Below are positions 10,641-21,712 of a stretch of 64,000 bases of DNA, in pieces. Numbering within the stretch: the first letter of the stretch is position 1; each line of letters begins with the position of its first letter. Source of the DNA: Cryptomeria japonica (Eukaryota; Streptophyta; Pinopsida; Cupressales; Cupressaceae); the NCBI RefSeq assembly GCF_030272615.1, contig NC_081410.1:570109152-570173151 (forward strand), in the 5' to 3' direction. The translations under genes and the position numbers were made by a program. Below the pieces are notes generated by a model. The model was not told where the DNA came from and ran no database searches. It worked only from the letters and a program-made list of their open reading frames with translations.

Positions 10641-13600
10641 TTACAGATCACGTCCCTATACAAGTGGAATACAAAAGTCATTAATTATGTCCGTTGCATT
10701 CAACTGTGGGAGGTGGAATGCTGCACGCCAGAACTTGGATTTTTATCACCCGGAGAGAAAATATAACAAGGGACAAAAGGCATGCTTTGAAAAGAGGCGA
10801 CATCGTGGCCTTATGCTACAAGAAAGTTTCACATGCAGTTTCTAGTATTTGTGTATGTATATATACAAGTCTGGGAGTTCAATCAACTAGATAGGCACCT
10901 GCGACATAAAAGGAGATTACTGTGGTTGCCTCGTAATCATACGCGGTATTTCTTTCGAGGTCTCTCTTTTTTTGGCCCTTTTTTAAAGAGATTAAAAACT
11001 GACTGAGCACGAGGTAACGATATTATTAAATATTATTTAAATTATGTTATTATTATTATATAATAATTACTATGATGATAAAATATTAAATATAATAATT
11101 TTTAGTTTATCGTTATTATATACGATATTATTTAAATTATTAAGAGATATATTATATTTTAAACATTTTTTTTTAAAATTATCATTAAATATTTGATTGA
11201 ATAATAATTTCAATAATATATCATATTTTAATGATAATTATTCAATATATAATATATTAATCATTTAAATGATAGTAATAATAATTATTTAAATATTTAA
11301 TAATAATGATAATCATTATATTAATAATTAATATAGTTTAAATAATATGAAATAATATTTTATGTTAGTTTAAATTTTTTATCTTATTGTCTCATGTAGA
11401 ACTTTTATTTTTACATAATAATGTTGTTTGTCAAAAACAAATAATATGAGATGAAAGTAAAATGTATTTATTAGCAACAAAAGTAATTAGGAATGTAAAT
11501 GAAAATTGGAAGAGGGGTCCTCATTGAATAAAACACACTAGTCATTTCTTATTGTGTGTTATTTAAGCCCAATTTTAAAAAGTAGTATATCTATTGAGCT
11601 CTCCAGTGCATATATACATGTCTTAATTAAAAGTGCTCTATTATATTGAAAAGACTAGTTTTAATACAATGAGATAGTTTTAGTTATAGAATAATATATT
11701 TTAAAATATTTTTAGTTTAGAGTATTTATAAAGAAATTTTTATTAATAATTATGTGAGAGAAGTTTAAATTAAATATGTGGACAAAATAATTTGGAAGAG
11801 AAAAGTAATACGAGAGAAAATGATCAAATATATGAGTGCATTTATTGTGATGAAATATAAAGTATCTATTCTCACAAGTAAGAAGATCAGTTAATCATAT
11901 GGTAACACATAAGATAATTAATACGTGTCTTGACATACAAGTTTCAATCAAACTTTTATGGGTTGTTTTCAGACATTTCAATTGATGTAGCTAGCTTCTC
12001 AAATAATAACTTTAAACTTTTAGCTCCCATACAATAATATATTAAAACAAATGTAAAAATTCAAATTATAGTTTAAAGCTTATCCATGTGAAATCAAAAT
12101 CAAATGAAAATAAAAATATCTACTACTAGTTGAAAACTAAATCACACTAAATTAAATGTGACACAAAATAAGTAAACGATCCAAAATAAATATGAAAAGA
12201 AAATTAAAAAATCTACATAATATCACGTTACTCCGTATATAAAAACATTTAAATTAATACTTAAATAAAACGTTACAAAATTTCCTATCGACCACTAAAT
12301 AAATATCCTATTATGGCCTGTTGAATTGACGCGCACCAGGTGGGTAACAAAGTCGGCTAGTGAGGAAGTGAATACACTCTAGTCTAAAGTAAGATATACC
12401 AATGAAAATGTAGGCGATAAAAGTCTTTACCCACAATTAAGGCGGAAGTATCTAGTAAGACCAGTCGTTTTATAATGGATGAATCGACCCCGCCCACGTT
12501 GTCCTTTGCAACATTTGCCAAGTCATCACTCGAATGTCATGAAATATGGTAGAGGGACCTAGAGTTTGTGCCTCAGCTTAATGTTTGGTTGAAAAAAAGC
12601 CCCATGCATCTTAGGCTCTAGAATGTACTAGTTGGAAAAAAAAAAAAGGTTAACCTTTCATGAAACAATAAGTAAAACAAAATTGAATGCGACTTATTTT
12701 AAAAATATTTTCTTCTAAAAGACAAATATTCAATACAAACGGAAGAGTTAAAGGCAGTCTATGTAATCTTATGACACTGAAAAGAAGAAAATGCTTTGTA
12801 GGGAGCATACTGGCCCCACAATTAAGTAGAGCCCTTATATGTGTTTTGTGATCATTATCCTTTGATTTATCCTTCTTGGGGGCATGTGCTTCTGTATTGG
12901 ATGAATGTATACTACCTTAGAGAAATTTCTCCCATTGTTGCGTACGCAATCGTTTTAATGTGGGGGCAAGACTCTGCTCAATATTTCACTTTTTGCGCAT
13001 CTTGATACTCACGTTACTTTGTAAACTGAGTCTTTTGCTGGGTAATTTTGGTATTTTTCTTTCCACATGACTCATAGTAAGAGAACCTTACTAGACATGT
13101 AGTCATGGTTCTCTTTCTATCTCTTTCTTATGATGTCCCATTTATCTTGAGGGTGGTTGCAAGAAGTTGACTCCCATTTTTGGAAAAAAACTAGAAGTAT
13201 TTTCCCTATTTTTCAATTTTCTTGTCGATTGATGTTAAAATTTGAGGCACTTAGAGATTGAATCTCAGAAAACTTCAGTAATAGAAAATGTAGTGCTCAG
13301 AGTCTAATTTTCAAATATGTAATTTATACTTGCATGGTATAAATTTATTTTTGGTAGGCATGTTTAAAAACCACTTTTTCAAGATGCCTGTTTCAGGACC
13401 ATACCACACATATGCATGACCACCATATTTTGATGTAAATAAATGAATTTTTACAAATCCTTCTAGAAAAAGATACCTAAGACACCAAATATTGATTATA
13501 ATATTTTTTCTTATTTTTTTATTGAATATTTTTTTCTATTTACTTTTAATTAACTATAAAGTACATTTTCAAAACGTCTGGTATACGACCACCATAATTT

Positions 13601-13984
13601 GATGAAAATTTCATATTTTTAATTTTTTTTTAATCTTCAAAAGAATTTTATGTAGATTGATTTCATATAATTTATTTCCAAAAAACCAAAAACCAAAAAG
13701 TTATTAAACTTTTATTGATCCTCACTATTTTACATTTAGGTACCACTTTTGACAAACTAATTGTCTTTAAAGATATTTTCAAAGGGGTGTCTAAGGGAAC
13801 CGTACCCAAAATAGGTTTTTATAATATTTCTGTACAATTATCTAATTAAATAATCCCAAAATCTATTTAACCATCTATTGAAGAAAATAACGTAATAGTT
13901 TAGGTTTGTATTAGCTAAATACAAGGCGTGGTGTTACAAATAGAGAAATGTATATAGTAATACACACCGACATAGACATGTATA
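10641..13984. other. AT-rich region, no recognised gene
   Basis: From 10641 to 10894 a short frame (10694-10894, about 66 codons) contains charged sequence around RGDIVALCYKK that I cannot assign. 11000-11360 is a run of ATTATTAAATAATAAT-like sequence. Between 13360 and 13800 three loosely similar blocks recur, each with TTTTCAA followed by a GACCACCAT or similar phrase. I found no RNA gene or protein domain here. Confidence 0.45.
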
Positions 13985-15100
13985 TGTAGACACCTAAAAG
14001 TGTCTCATTAATTTTACACTAATTATTCATCTATTTAATTAAGTTATTCTTTAATTATTTGATTAAACTAACTATTTCTTCTAATCATCGCCCTTCAACA
14101 TTTCTAATTATTATATTTCTATTCTCAAATCATTTTAATCAGTTAACCATATCTCAATTGTTAATTAAATATCAATTATTTAAGTAATTACAACCTTTTC
14201 CTTAGTTAAATAATATTTATTATTTAATTAATTCTATTTCCTAAGTTTAAATTATTTCATTTAAATTATTTAAATTAATTAACTAAATTCCTCCAATTCC
14301 CCAAATTATAATTCCATCTAATTTCATCTCATTTCCCCCAAATTTGAATTTCAATTAATTTCATCTAATTTCATATTTCCAAATTAACATTTTCCCCAAA
14401 TCTGAATTTCAGATAATTTCATGTGCATTTTAGCATTCGAATGACTGAATTCAAATCCAAATTGAAAATGAAAATGAAATTCAATTTCAAATTCCTACAA
14501 CACATGCTAAAATCAGAACTGATTGATCAAATCAGTTAACTTATCAATCATGCTTTTTAACTCAAAATTATCTTTTTATGACTAATCCATCAATTCAGTC
14601 ATCTCCCTAGTCTATTCAGTTCACTAATCAATCAAATGAGTTTACTAATCCATCTATTCAGCTCACTCTCCAGTCAATCTAGTTGACTACTCAATCAAAT
14701 GAGTTAACAAATCAACCAATTCTGTTAACCGATCAATCAATTTCAGTTGTCTCCCAATCAACACTTGAGTTCAAATCCTCACTTCCTTTGTGTTGAAAAT
14801 CTATAAATTCAACATCGTTTTCTCATTTTAAGCTAGAATCGCAGTCTTCAAAATATTTGTGTTAATCATATGCAGGAATCCCTGTGCAATAGCTAAGAGC
14901 CACCTACCACACAAATTAGAGAAGAACAATTGAAGCCATGTTGCATCAATTGAGGGAGTTTTTAATTAGTTTCATTTCATAATTCAATTGATGTTAGCTT
15001 TATTTCATTGTAATTTAGCAGTAATTTGATTAGATTAGAATTGTGATTCACTCTTTGATATCTGATTATGCAATTTATGCTTATTTACTGTCTGAGTACA
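13985..15100 (+). repeat. 5' LTR of the outer Tat element
   Basis: 1,116 bp, TGTAGACACC...TGAGTACA, very rich in AATTAATT. A TATA box CTATAAATTC is at 14801-14810. From about 14520 to 14770 degenerate units of the form ATCAATCAAATGAGTT plus ACTAATCCATC repeat. The right LTR has the same array with different units lost or gained. Confidence 0.88.
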
Positions 15101-15102
15101 TT

Positions 15103-15120
15103 TGGTGAGCCCGACGTGAA
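15103..15120 (+). other. Primer binding site, tRNA-Trp type
   Basis: TGGTGAGCCCGACGTGAA lies two bases after the 5' LTR. Its complement matches the 3' end of plant tRNA-Trp as I remember it (TTCACGTCGGGTTCACCA) with one mismatch. Position and match both support a primer site. Confidence 0.78.
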
Positions 15121-15428
15121 GTATGCTAACCTTCACTTTTTTTAAAAAAAGATTTTGCAGATCTGTACATGCATAGGAATCTTGAATTCGCACTTGCATT
15201 CACAGAAATTTACAATTGCTCATACAATTTCGCAATTGCTATCAAATAATTTTGCAATTGCTCAGACAACACATTGAAATTGCTTAAACATCTTGCAATT
15301 TATTTAAAGGGTTGCAAATTTAAAAATTCTTTTGTCGTTTCTTTATTATCTAATCTTGCACACCTAACCCGGAAATTTCATCAAATTCAGGAAAATTTAA
15401 TTTCTGCATATAAGATGTATTTAATCCA

Positions 15429-15665
15429 ATGGCAGGGAAGGTGACTTTCAGAATTTCAGGTGCAAGGAAGGCAAAACAACATAGGAGAAAACAAAGGACA
15501 TATCAAAGAATCTTAAAGGCAGAAAGGGAGCTCCGTGAGATCAAAGAAAAAGAGGAAATTGCTCAATATCATAGGAACATCCACTGTTTCTTAACCAAGT
15601 ACAAGTTTTTTGATGAAATTGATGTGATGGCTCTCGTCATGTGGGACAATGTCATTGCAGAATAA
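15429..15665 (+). CDS. Small basic ORF in the outer Tat leader, function unknown
   Basis: A 78-codon frame starting ATG 309 bases after the primer site. The protein is strongly charged: an Arg/Lys-rich start (ARKAKQHRRKQRTYQR), then a Glu/Lys stretch likely to form a coiled coil (LKAERELREIKEKEEIAQ), then a more hydrophobic end. Ogre elements are known to have an extra ORF between the 5' LTR and gag, and this is in that place, but it is far shorter than those and I recognise no domain. It could be the remnant of a longer ORF or chance. No translation signal decides the start beyond the ATG. Confidence 0.35.
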   Translation: MAGKVTFRISGARKAKQHRRKQRTYQRILKAERELREIKEKEEIAQYHRNIHCFLTKYKFFDEIDVMALVMWDNVIAE

Positions 15666-18075
15666 CCCTTCTGTCTTCTATCTTTATCTTCTTTTTAAAA
15701 AAGAAAAATTAATTTAAAAAATAATAATAATATTTTTTACTGTAAGCAATTGATCTTATATCAATTCGTAATTGAGAAGTCATGACATTGCAATTGCTTA
15801 AACATTAATTGACAATTTTTGATACATCAATTCGCATTGGCTGTGTAGTTAATTCACAGTTGTTAGATTAAGTTTTCCTTTTACTATTCTATTTCAATTC
15901 TGGTTTTTACCGGAATATCTTTTTGTTTGTAAAAAGATAGAACTATGTAATTGGAATACTAGGCTAGATATCCCCCCATGTGCTGACTAACTTCATTTTC
16001 TATAGGGGTAGCTTAGAAACATTTCAATTTGGTGCAAGTAAAATGAACCACAAAAAAACTTGTATCTTATTCCACAATTGCGATGAAGGTTAAAAGTGAA
16101 CCCCGTGCTTTTTTGGAGCAACATCTCCAAATAGATTAGAAAATCATTGCAATGAAAAGTTACAAAGAACCCTTGTTTTTCGTGTTTTCAAAGGGATGTG
16201 TATTATGCTCTCCCCTTTAATGGGTGATCAGAAAATCAGACTCTCTTCTTTCATGATATTATTTATTTCTTGCAATTAAATCCTTTAGAAGGCCTGCCCT
16301 CTTGAGTTGCCCTTAGCACACCATTAAGGCCGGTGAGAGGGGAACGACCTAACTGGCAACGGCTAAAGCCAAGTAATCCAAGCTACTATAAATAAATGCG
16401 CATGTGATGAAAATCATATTTAACGAGTGTTACATGTTGTCACAACTACGCTATGCCTCCCTCAATGCCTATAACGTGCATTAAAATCTGTAGAGAGTAA
16501 CCTCTACAGACTGGGAGACCTCCCTCAATGGAGTGTAAAATGCTACTGATTGTGACCACTCGAACGAAACCCTGTCTAAACACCATAGAAATTAGAAGCC
16601 AAGTTGAGTTAGTAACCAGACACTTGTTTTATCACAGTGCAAGGGTGGGGAAGAATCAGCCCCCAGGATACACACCATATATCTCCCAGGATAACAGACC
16701 AATTGAGGAGCAATCTTCTTTTATCTAATTTTTGGAAAAAGGAAAAAAAATGAGTGCACCATAGGGTGGGACAGGGTTGTTTGAGCTGACAGAGTATCAA
16801 GATGTGGGTTGTGGTAATACTTGTGACATTTTGACCTTAGGAGAGTCTATCTGATGTGATATCGAATGACCCCAATATATTGAGAACAAAATGAGATCTT
16901 GACAAAGATCCCAACATTCATGGAAATTTGAAAAAAAATTCCCTAAACAATTGTTCTTTTAATGATTTTATTTTTTAAATGTGACTGCTATGTCCTTTGC
17001 TACACTTCAAATTCAAAGCATTGCAAGATACAAATCACAACAAAATCAAAGTTTCAGGTATTCAACAAGATCAAACAAAATGTCAACAAAGTTAAGTTTC
17101 AACAACAACACCAACGTCAGATCCAAAGCTTTTGCCCAAATTCAAAGATGATGTACATGTTACTTTCAAGTGATCATAGGTCCTAGGTATTCGATTCATG
17201 TAGAAGTACCATTAGAATCATCACACAAAGTCCTCACACAAGTCATATCACCAAATTGTCTTAAGGTTAGTATAGCATAAGAATCATACCTAAGTACATG
17301 GGTATTAAAGGAGATGGAGAATTCCCATTCGAACAACCCAATCTTGGGCCGAACAATGACCAATTATAAATAATTGATGGTTTAGATAACCTTTCTTAGG
17401 AAGTAAGATGCAATCATGCCCAATATGATACAGTTGAGGTCGTCATAGATGATGAAATCCAGAAGTTTGTTCATCTTGATGAGAAACTAAGGAAAAAGAT
17501 ACAAAGAGCAGCTCAAAAAGAAGCCATTAGACAATTGGTAGAAAAGACCATAGCAACATTTCTCAAACCGTGTTAAAAAATAGAAAGGTGTCAATCATTT
17601 TAGGTATCATTCATTTCTAGGGTCTTCATTGTCTACATGGTAATCTTTAATGTATGGGTCTAAAAGGAAACGATAAATTTCCATTTGAACAACTCAATCT
17701 TGGGGTAAACAATGTTCAATTAAAAATAATTGACGGTTTGAATATCCTTGCTATGGAATTAATAATTGATCAAGACCAATACGACATAGTCTAGGTTGTC
17801 ATAGATGAAGAAGTTCAAAAATTAGTATAAATAGACATAGACCTTGAAAATTGAATCAAAGAAGAAGTATAATTTGAAGCTTTTCGACAATGTGCTGTAA
17901 ATCTTGTGTTCAAATTTTGGAATCCTCGATAGTAAGTCATCATTCATAGATCACATTGTCTACACTTTAGTTTTTAGGAAGTCATAGAAACATATTTAGT
18001 TGCCTTTAATCAAGTATTGCATACACATTTTAGAGAGTCAAGATCACTTCAAAACAATATTCATGCCATTAACGC
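15666..18075 (+). other. Leader of the outer Tat element, with a duplicated module
   Basis: About 2.4 kb between the small leader ORF and gag. Two related coding-like blocks begin at 17298 and 17654, 356 bases apart. The first reads MGIKGDGEFPFEQPNLG, then IIDGL, then VVIDDEIQKFV. The second reads MGLKGNDKFPFEQLNLG, then IIDGL, then VVIDEEVQKLV. Both are broken by stops and lie in different frames because 356 is not a multiple of three. The rest shows no domain I know. Confidence 0.55.
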
Positions 18076-19555
18076 ATGGTCAAAAGGAAAAAAACCAAAT
18101 GGATCCTAACAACGATCGCTTGGGTAACCCAACATGGAATATGCATCCATCCACACAACAACAAACATAGGGTTACACACTTACAACAATGTCAACAAAC
18201 ACAAACTGTGGGAAACATTCATCAAGTCAATACACCAATGACCCAAATAGAAATTTTGACTCAACAAATGGAGAACCTTCAAAAGAAAATGGCCAGTATG
18301 CAAGTAGGTAATGATAAAAACAACTACACCATGGAGGATCTCTGTTTGTATCCTTTTGACAAAAAATTATACATGCAACCATTTCCCCCACATTTCAAAA
18401 CTCCAAAGTTTAACAAATATAGAGGGAAAGGGGATGCTCAAGATCATATCAGATAATTCTTCACAACGTGTATTGAAGTAGCTCACAATGATACATACTT
18501 AATGAGACTATTTTCCAAGAGCCTTGGAGGGACAACATTAGAATGGTTTTCACACCTTCCACCCAAAATTACTTGATGGGGAGAATTGGCTATTATTTAT
18601 ATTCAACTTTGCCTTCAACATAGATAATCCAATTACCTTAATGGATTTATGTGAAACAAAACAAAAATAAGGTGAGACTTTTGCCACATTCTTGCAAAGA
18701 TGAAGAGGCCTATATCGCAGATGTCTTAGTCACATCCCTGAAGCAGAGCAAGTAGACATCTTCAATAAAAATCTTGTGCCTCCGATTAAGTATCCATTAC
18801 AATTGCAATGCCTGAATAATTTTAAAGACATAACTGGAAAAAGGCATCAAATATGACAAAGGACTATCAAAACAAGGGATATTGAAACACCACAAGGATA
18901 GTGGACCAACCACCATCACAAACAATGAAGAAAATATTTTTGGTCTAGAAACAAAAATGTCACAAATGATGGAGTTTTTGATGCAAGGGTTGTAAATAGA
19001 GCTCAACAAACAGTATCTCTACAAGGACCAACTGATTTTACCAATAAGAACCAATTTTAGACAAACAACACCAATGCACTACAATCAAATAATCCAAGGC
19101 CACCAAGGATAGGCGCACCTAGAAGGAACTTTACACCCCTCGGAGAATCTATTGTATCAACCCTAAAAAAGTTGATGCAGAGCAATACCATAACTTTACC
19201 AAAAGCTATGCCATATGAACCAGGTCGATTTAAGCCCACTTGGTGGAATGATAATGATTTTCATGAATATCACCGCAATAAGGGTCACAAGACAACAAGT
19301 TGCTACAAATTGAAGAACCTCATCCAAGATCTCACTGATCAAGGTGACATTATTGTGGATTGTAATAAAGAACCAAACATAGATCATACCATTTTCAAAG
19401 ATCCTTTCATCAAACATGAGAAAGTAAAGGCTTCTAGTTCTAATACATAAAACAATACTGCCAATTATACCAATGTAACTTTTGACTATGCCATTAAGAC
19501 ACTAAGTGAAGGATATGAAATGGTAGCTACAATCACAATGAACCCTAAAAGTAGA
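18076..19555 (+). pseudogene. gag of the outer Tat element
   Basis: Capsid/nucleocapsid protein of a Ty3/gypsy element. The first part has a Gln-rich and helical region (ILTQQMENLQKKMASMQ) followed by the Tat gag signature PFPPHFKTPKFNKYRGKG near 18385. After a TGA at about 18455 the frame continues with the capsid core (LFSKSLGGTTLEWF near 18510). The end holds a zinc-finger-like region YHRNKGHKTTSCYKLKNL (about 19268-19320), also seen in the reversed Tat element. Several stops and at least one frameshift separate these pieces. The N-terminus is uncertain; ATG 18076 is only the first in this frame. Confidence 0.82.
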
Positions 19556-20614
19556 TAATTTGTCATCATCACTAGAAGAAAAAATATCACATTACAAGGA
19601 GTGTCTTCAAATCGGCCTTCAATAACTAGGAACTACAATATGGTGGATCAGTTGAAGCGAACTCCAGCGCAAATTTCACTATTTGAGTTATTGCGCATAT
19701 CACCAGTCCATAAGGCAGGTAAATCTTTACAAGATTCAATTGTTGCTAGAGATATTGATGAGAATGTATTTCAATCCATGGTTGGAAACTTGACAGCTTC
19801 AAAAGTCACTTTCATTGAAAATGATGTAGCAGCAAACCGACCCATGCATAATGATCCCTTGCACTTGGAAGCTTTTGTTGATCAAAAAAAGGTTCGAAGA
19901 GTACTTATAGATGGTGGAGTTGGCCTCAACATATGCACTCTACATTTGATCAAAGCTTTAGGATATTTTGAACATTATATTGATTCTATGAAGAGAATCA
20001 ATATCAAAGCCTATGATGACAAGGAACACCCTTCTAAGGGTGTGGTGACTTTACCAGTAGAAGTAGGACCAACTACAACAAATATCACCTTTCATGTCCT
20101 AGACAGAGAATTGGGGTACAATATGTTGTTAGGTCACCCATGGATACATACAATGCAAGGAGTACCATCAACTTTTCACCAATGTGTAAAGTTCCCATAC
20201 AATAGCATAGAGATCACTATCCATGGTGACTCAAACCCTTTTCAACATTGTAATTATTTAAGGGAAAGCTTAGACAATAAAGTACCAAACAATCATGAAG
20301 CCCCTATTCACTTACAAATGAATCATTATCAATTAAAGAAATAGAGAAAAATACATCAACCACATCTTCTATGCATATTAAAGAAGTTGGTTGTGGATAA
20401 TATTCCATTTCGAGTACATCAGATGAAAAACAATCATCCTTTTCTCCGAGGTCTTTTGGGAAGCCTCAGAACACAATAGTGAAGCAAGATAAAGGAAAAG
20501 AAATAGTAAAGTATTTAGATTCTTTCTCTTTCATTAGATGGGGAGAACTACAAGAGGAATCTCTAAACGAAGATATCAATCACTGGATATACAAAGAATA
20601 AGATGACATGATAG
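19556..20614 (+). pseudogene. Aspartic protease region of the outer Tat element
   Basis: A 247-codon frame (19601-20344) contains the retropepsin domain that matures gag-pol. The active site reads VLIDGGVGLNICTLHLI (near 19900), the DGG variant seen in Tat elements where Ty3 relatives mostly have DSG or DTG. It is followed by ITFHVLDRELGYNMLLGHPWIH, the flap-to-hydrophobic-Gly (LLGHPW) end of the domain. After the TAG at 20342 a linker frame resumes and runs to 20614, where the copia element is inserted. The frame continues on the far side at 27265 without loss of phase. Confidence 0.85.
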
Positions 20615-21655
20615 TGTTGGTATTTTGGTATGGTTTTGTCATTGATGTCAACACCTACTAAATACTATCAACTCTGGCACTTTGGAGAATCAGTAACATT
20701 CACCGGCAAGTATACAGTCACTGATATCTGGTACACTGGCAGGATATAATGTTCACTGACATTTGGAATGGCATGGAAAACACATGGTTATGTCGAAGAC
20801 ATCTTTTGGACACCTTGTCTAAAAGATTGGTTTATTGGAATAATTGTATTTGCATATTTGCTATTACCGGCAAATAGGTCCAGGGTATACACCGACAAGC
20901 TTATCTTTTCCAGATCAGCATGGCACACTTTGGAGATGACTTATTATTGTTGTAAATGCATTAAGCTGACATGTTAAATCGGTTATTGCATCAAACACTA
21001 ATTTACTTGTAAATTGATTTTATTGTAATATCCTTTAGAGCCGACCTACTAAAATTGGTCTTAGGTTATGGTATAAATGTAAGATCTTAATTGTAAGATC
21101 GGGTGTGGAATGCGAAAAAGAGTTGTGTGAGGTATATGCGAGAATAAGCAGAGCTATACACACAAACATCATTTGAAGATTAAAGGAGGGTTTTGTGAAG
21201 ACAATCAAAACTATACTAGTACTGAATCTAGCATAGAAAGATGCTAAATTAAGTAGTACATTCTTATTGGATTTAACCGTCCAATTGTAGTCAGTGTGAC
21301 TCCTATTGAGCAGTGAGCTCTAGGCGCTTAGCCTTTCTGCATGTGCAGACCCCATTTGTATACACTTACTATCTGCAGTAGTATCATCTGATTGTGGGTA
21401 AGGTTTCCCACCATGGTTTTTCCCCTTACAGGGTTTCCACGTACAAGTTCTGGTGTTATGTGTTGTGGATGACTTTGTTCTTTTTGTTTCATGCATTAAA
21501 TCTTACTGGTATTGAAATTAACTGTTAAAACTGTCTACCAGCATATTAGACTGGTTTACTGGTATTAAGCATTAAGTTGGTTAAGTTTTTTTTGGCTTGA
21601 ATTTATCCAACAATTGATTCACCCCCCCCCTCTCAGTTGTCTCCGGGACCTGACA
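20615..21655 (+). repeat. 5' LTR of the nested copia element
   Basis: 1,041 bp, TGTTGGTATTTTGG...CCTGACA. A TATA-like TATAAAT is at 21072-21078. Near the end is CCACCATGGTTTTTCCCC followed by GGGTTTCCACGTA, a module also found in the LTRs at 42617-43725 and 62030-62500, and then a tract of nine C (21622-21630) just before CTCAGTTGTC. Confidence 0.92.
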
Positions 21656-21657
21656 AT

Positions 21658-21669
21658 TGGTATCAGAGC
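21658..21669 (+). other. Primer binding site, initiator tRNA-Met type
   Basis: TGGTATCAGAGC two bases after the 5' LTR, a perfect match to the common plant copia primer site. Confidence 0.93.
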
Positions 21670-21712
21670 CTAGTCCTCTTTTTGTAGAAGTTTAAAAGCT
21701 TGAGGAGATCCA

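Noticed and set aside
10694-10894. Possible small protein with RGDIVALCYKK
   Set aside because: No family recognised, no start context, and it lies in a stretch with no other coding sign.
13360-13800. Three similar blocks considered as a satellite
   Set aside because: Similarity is limited to short phrases and the spacing is uneven.
16318-16400. GC-richer block considered as a tRNA gene
   Set aside because: No cloverleaf can be drawn and no B box is found; it is part of the retrotransposon leader.
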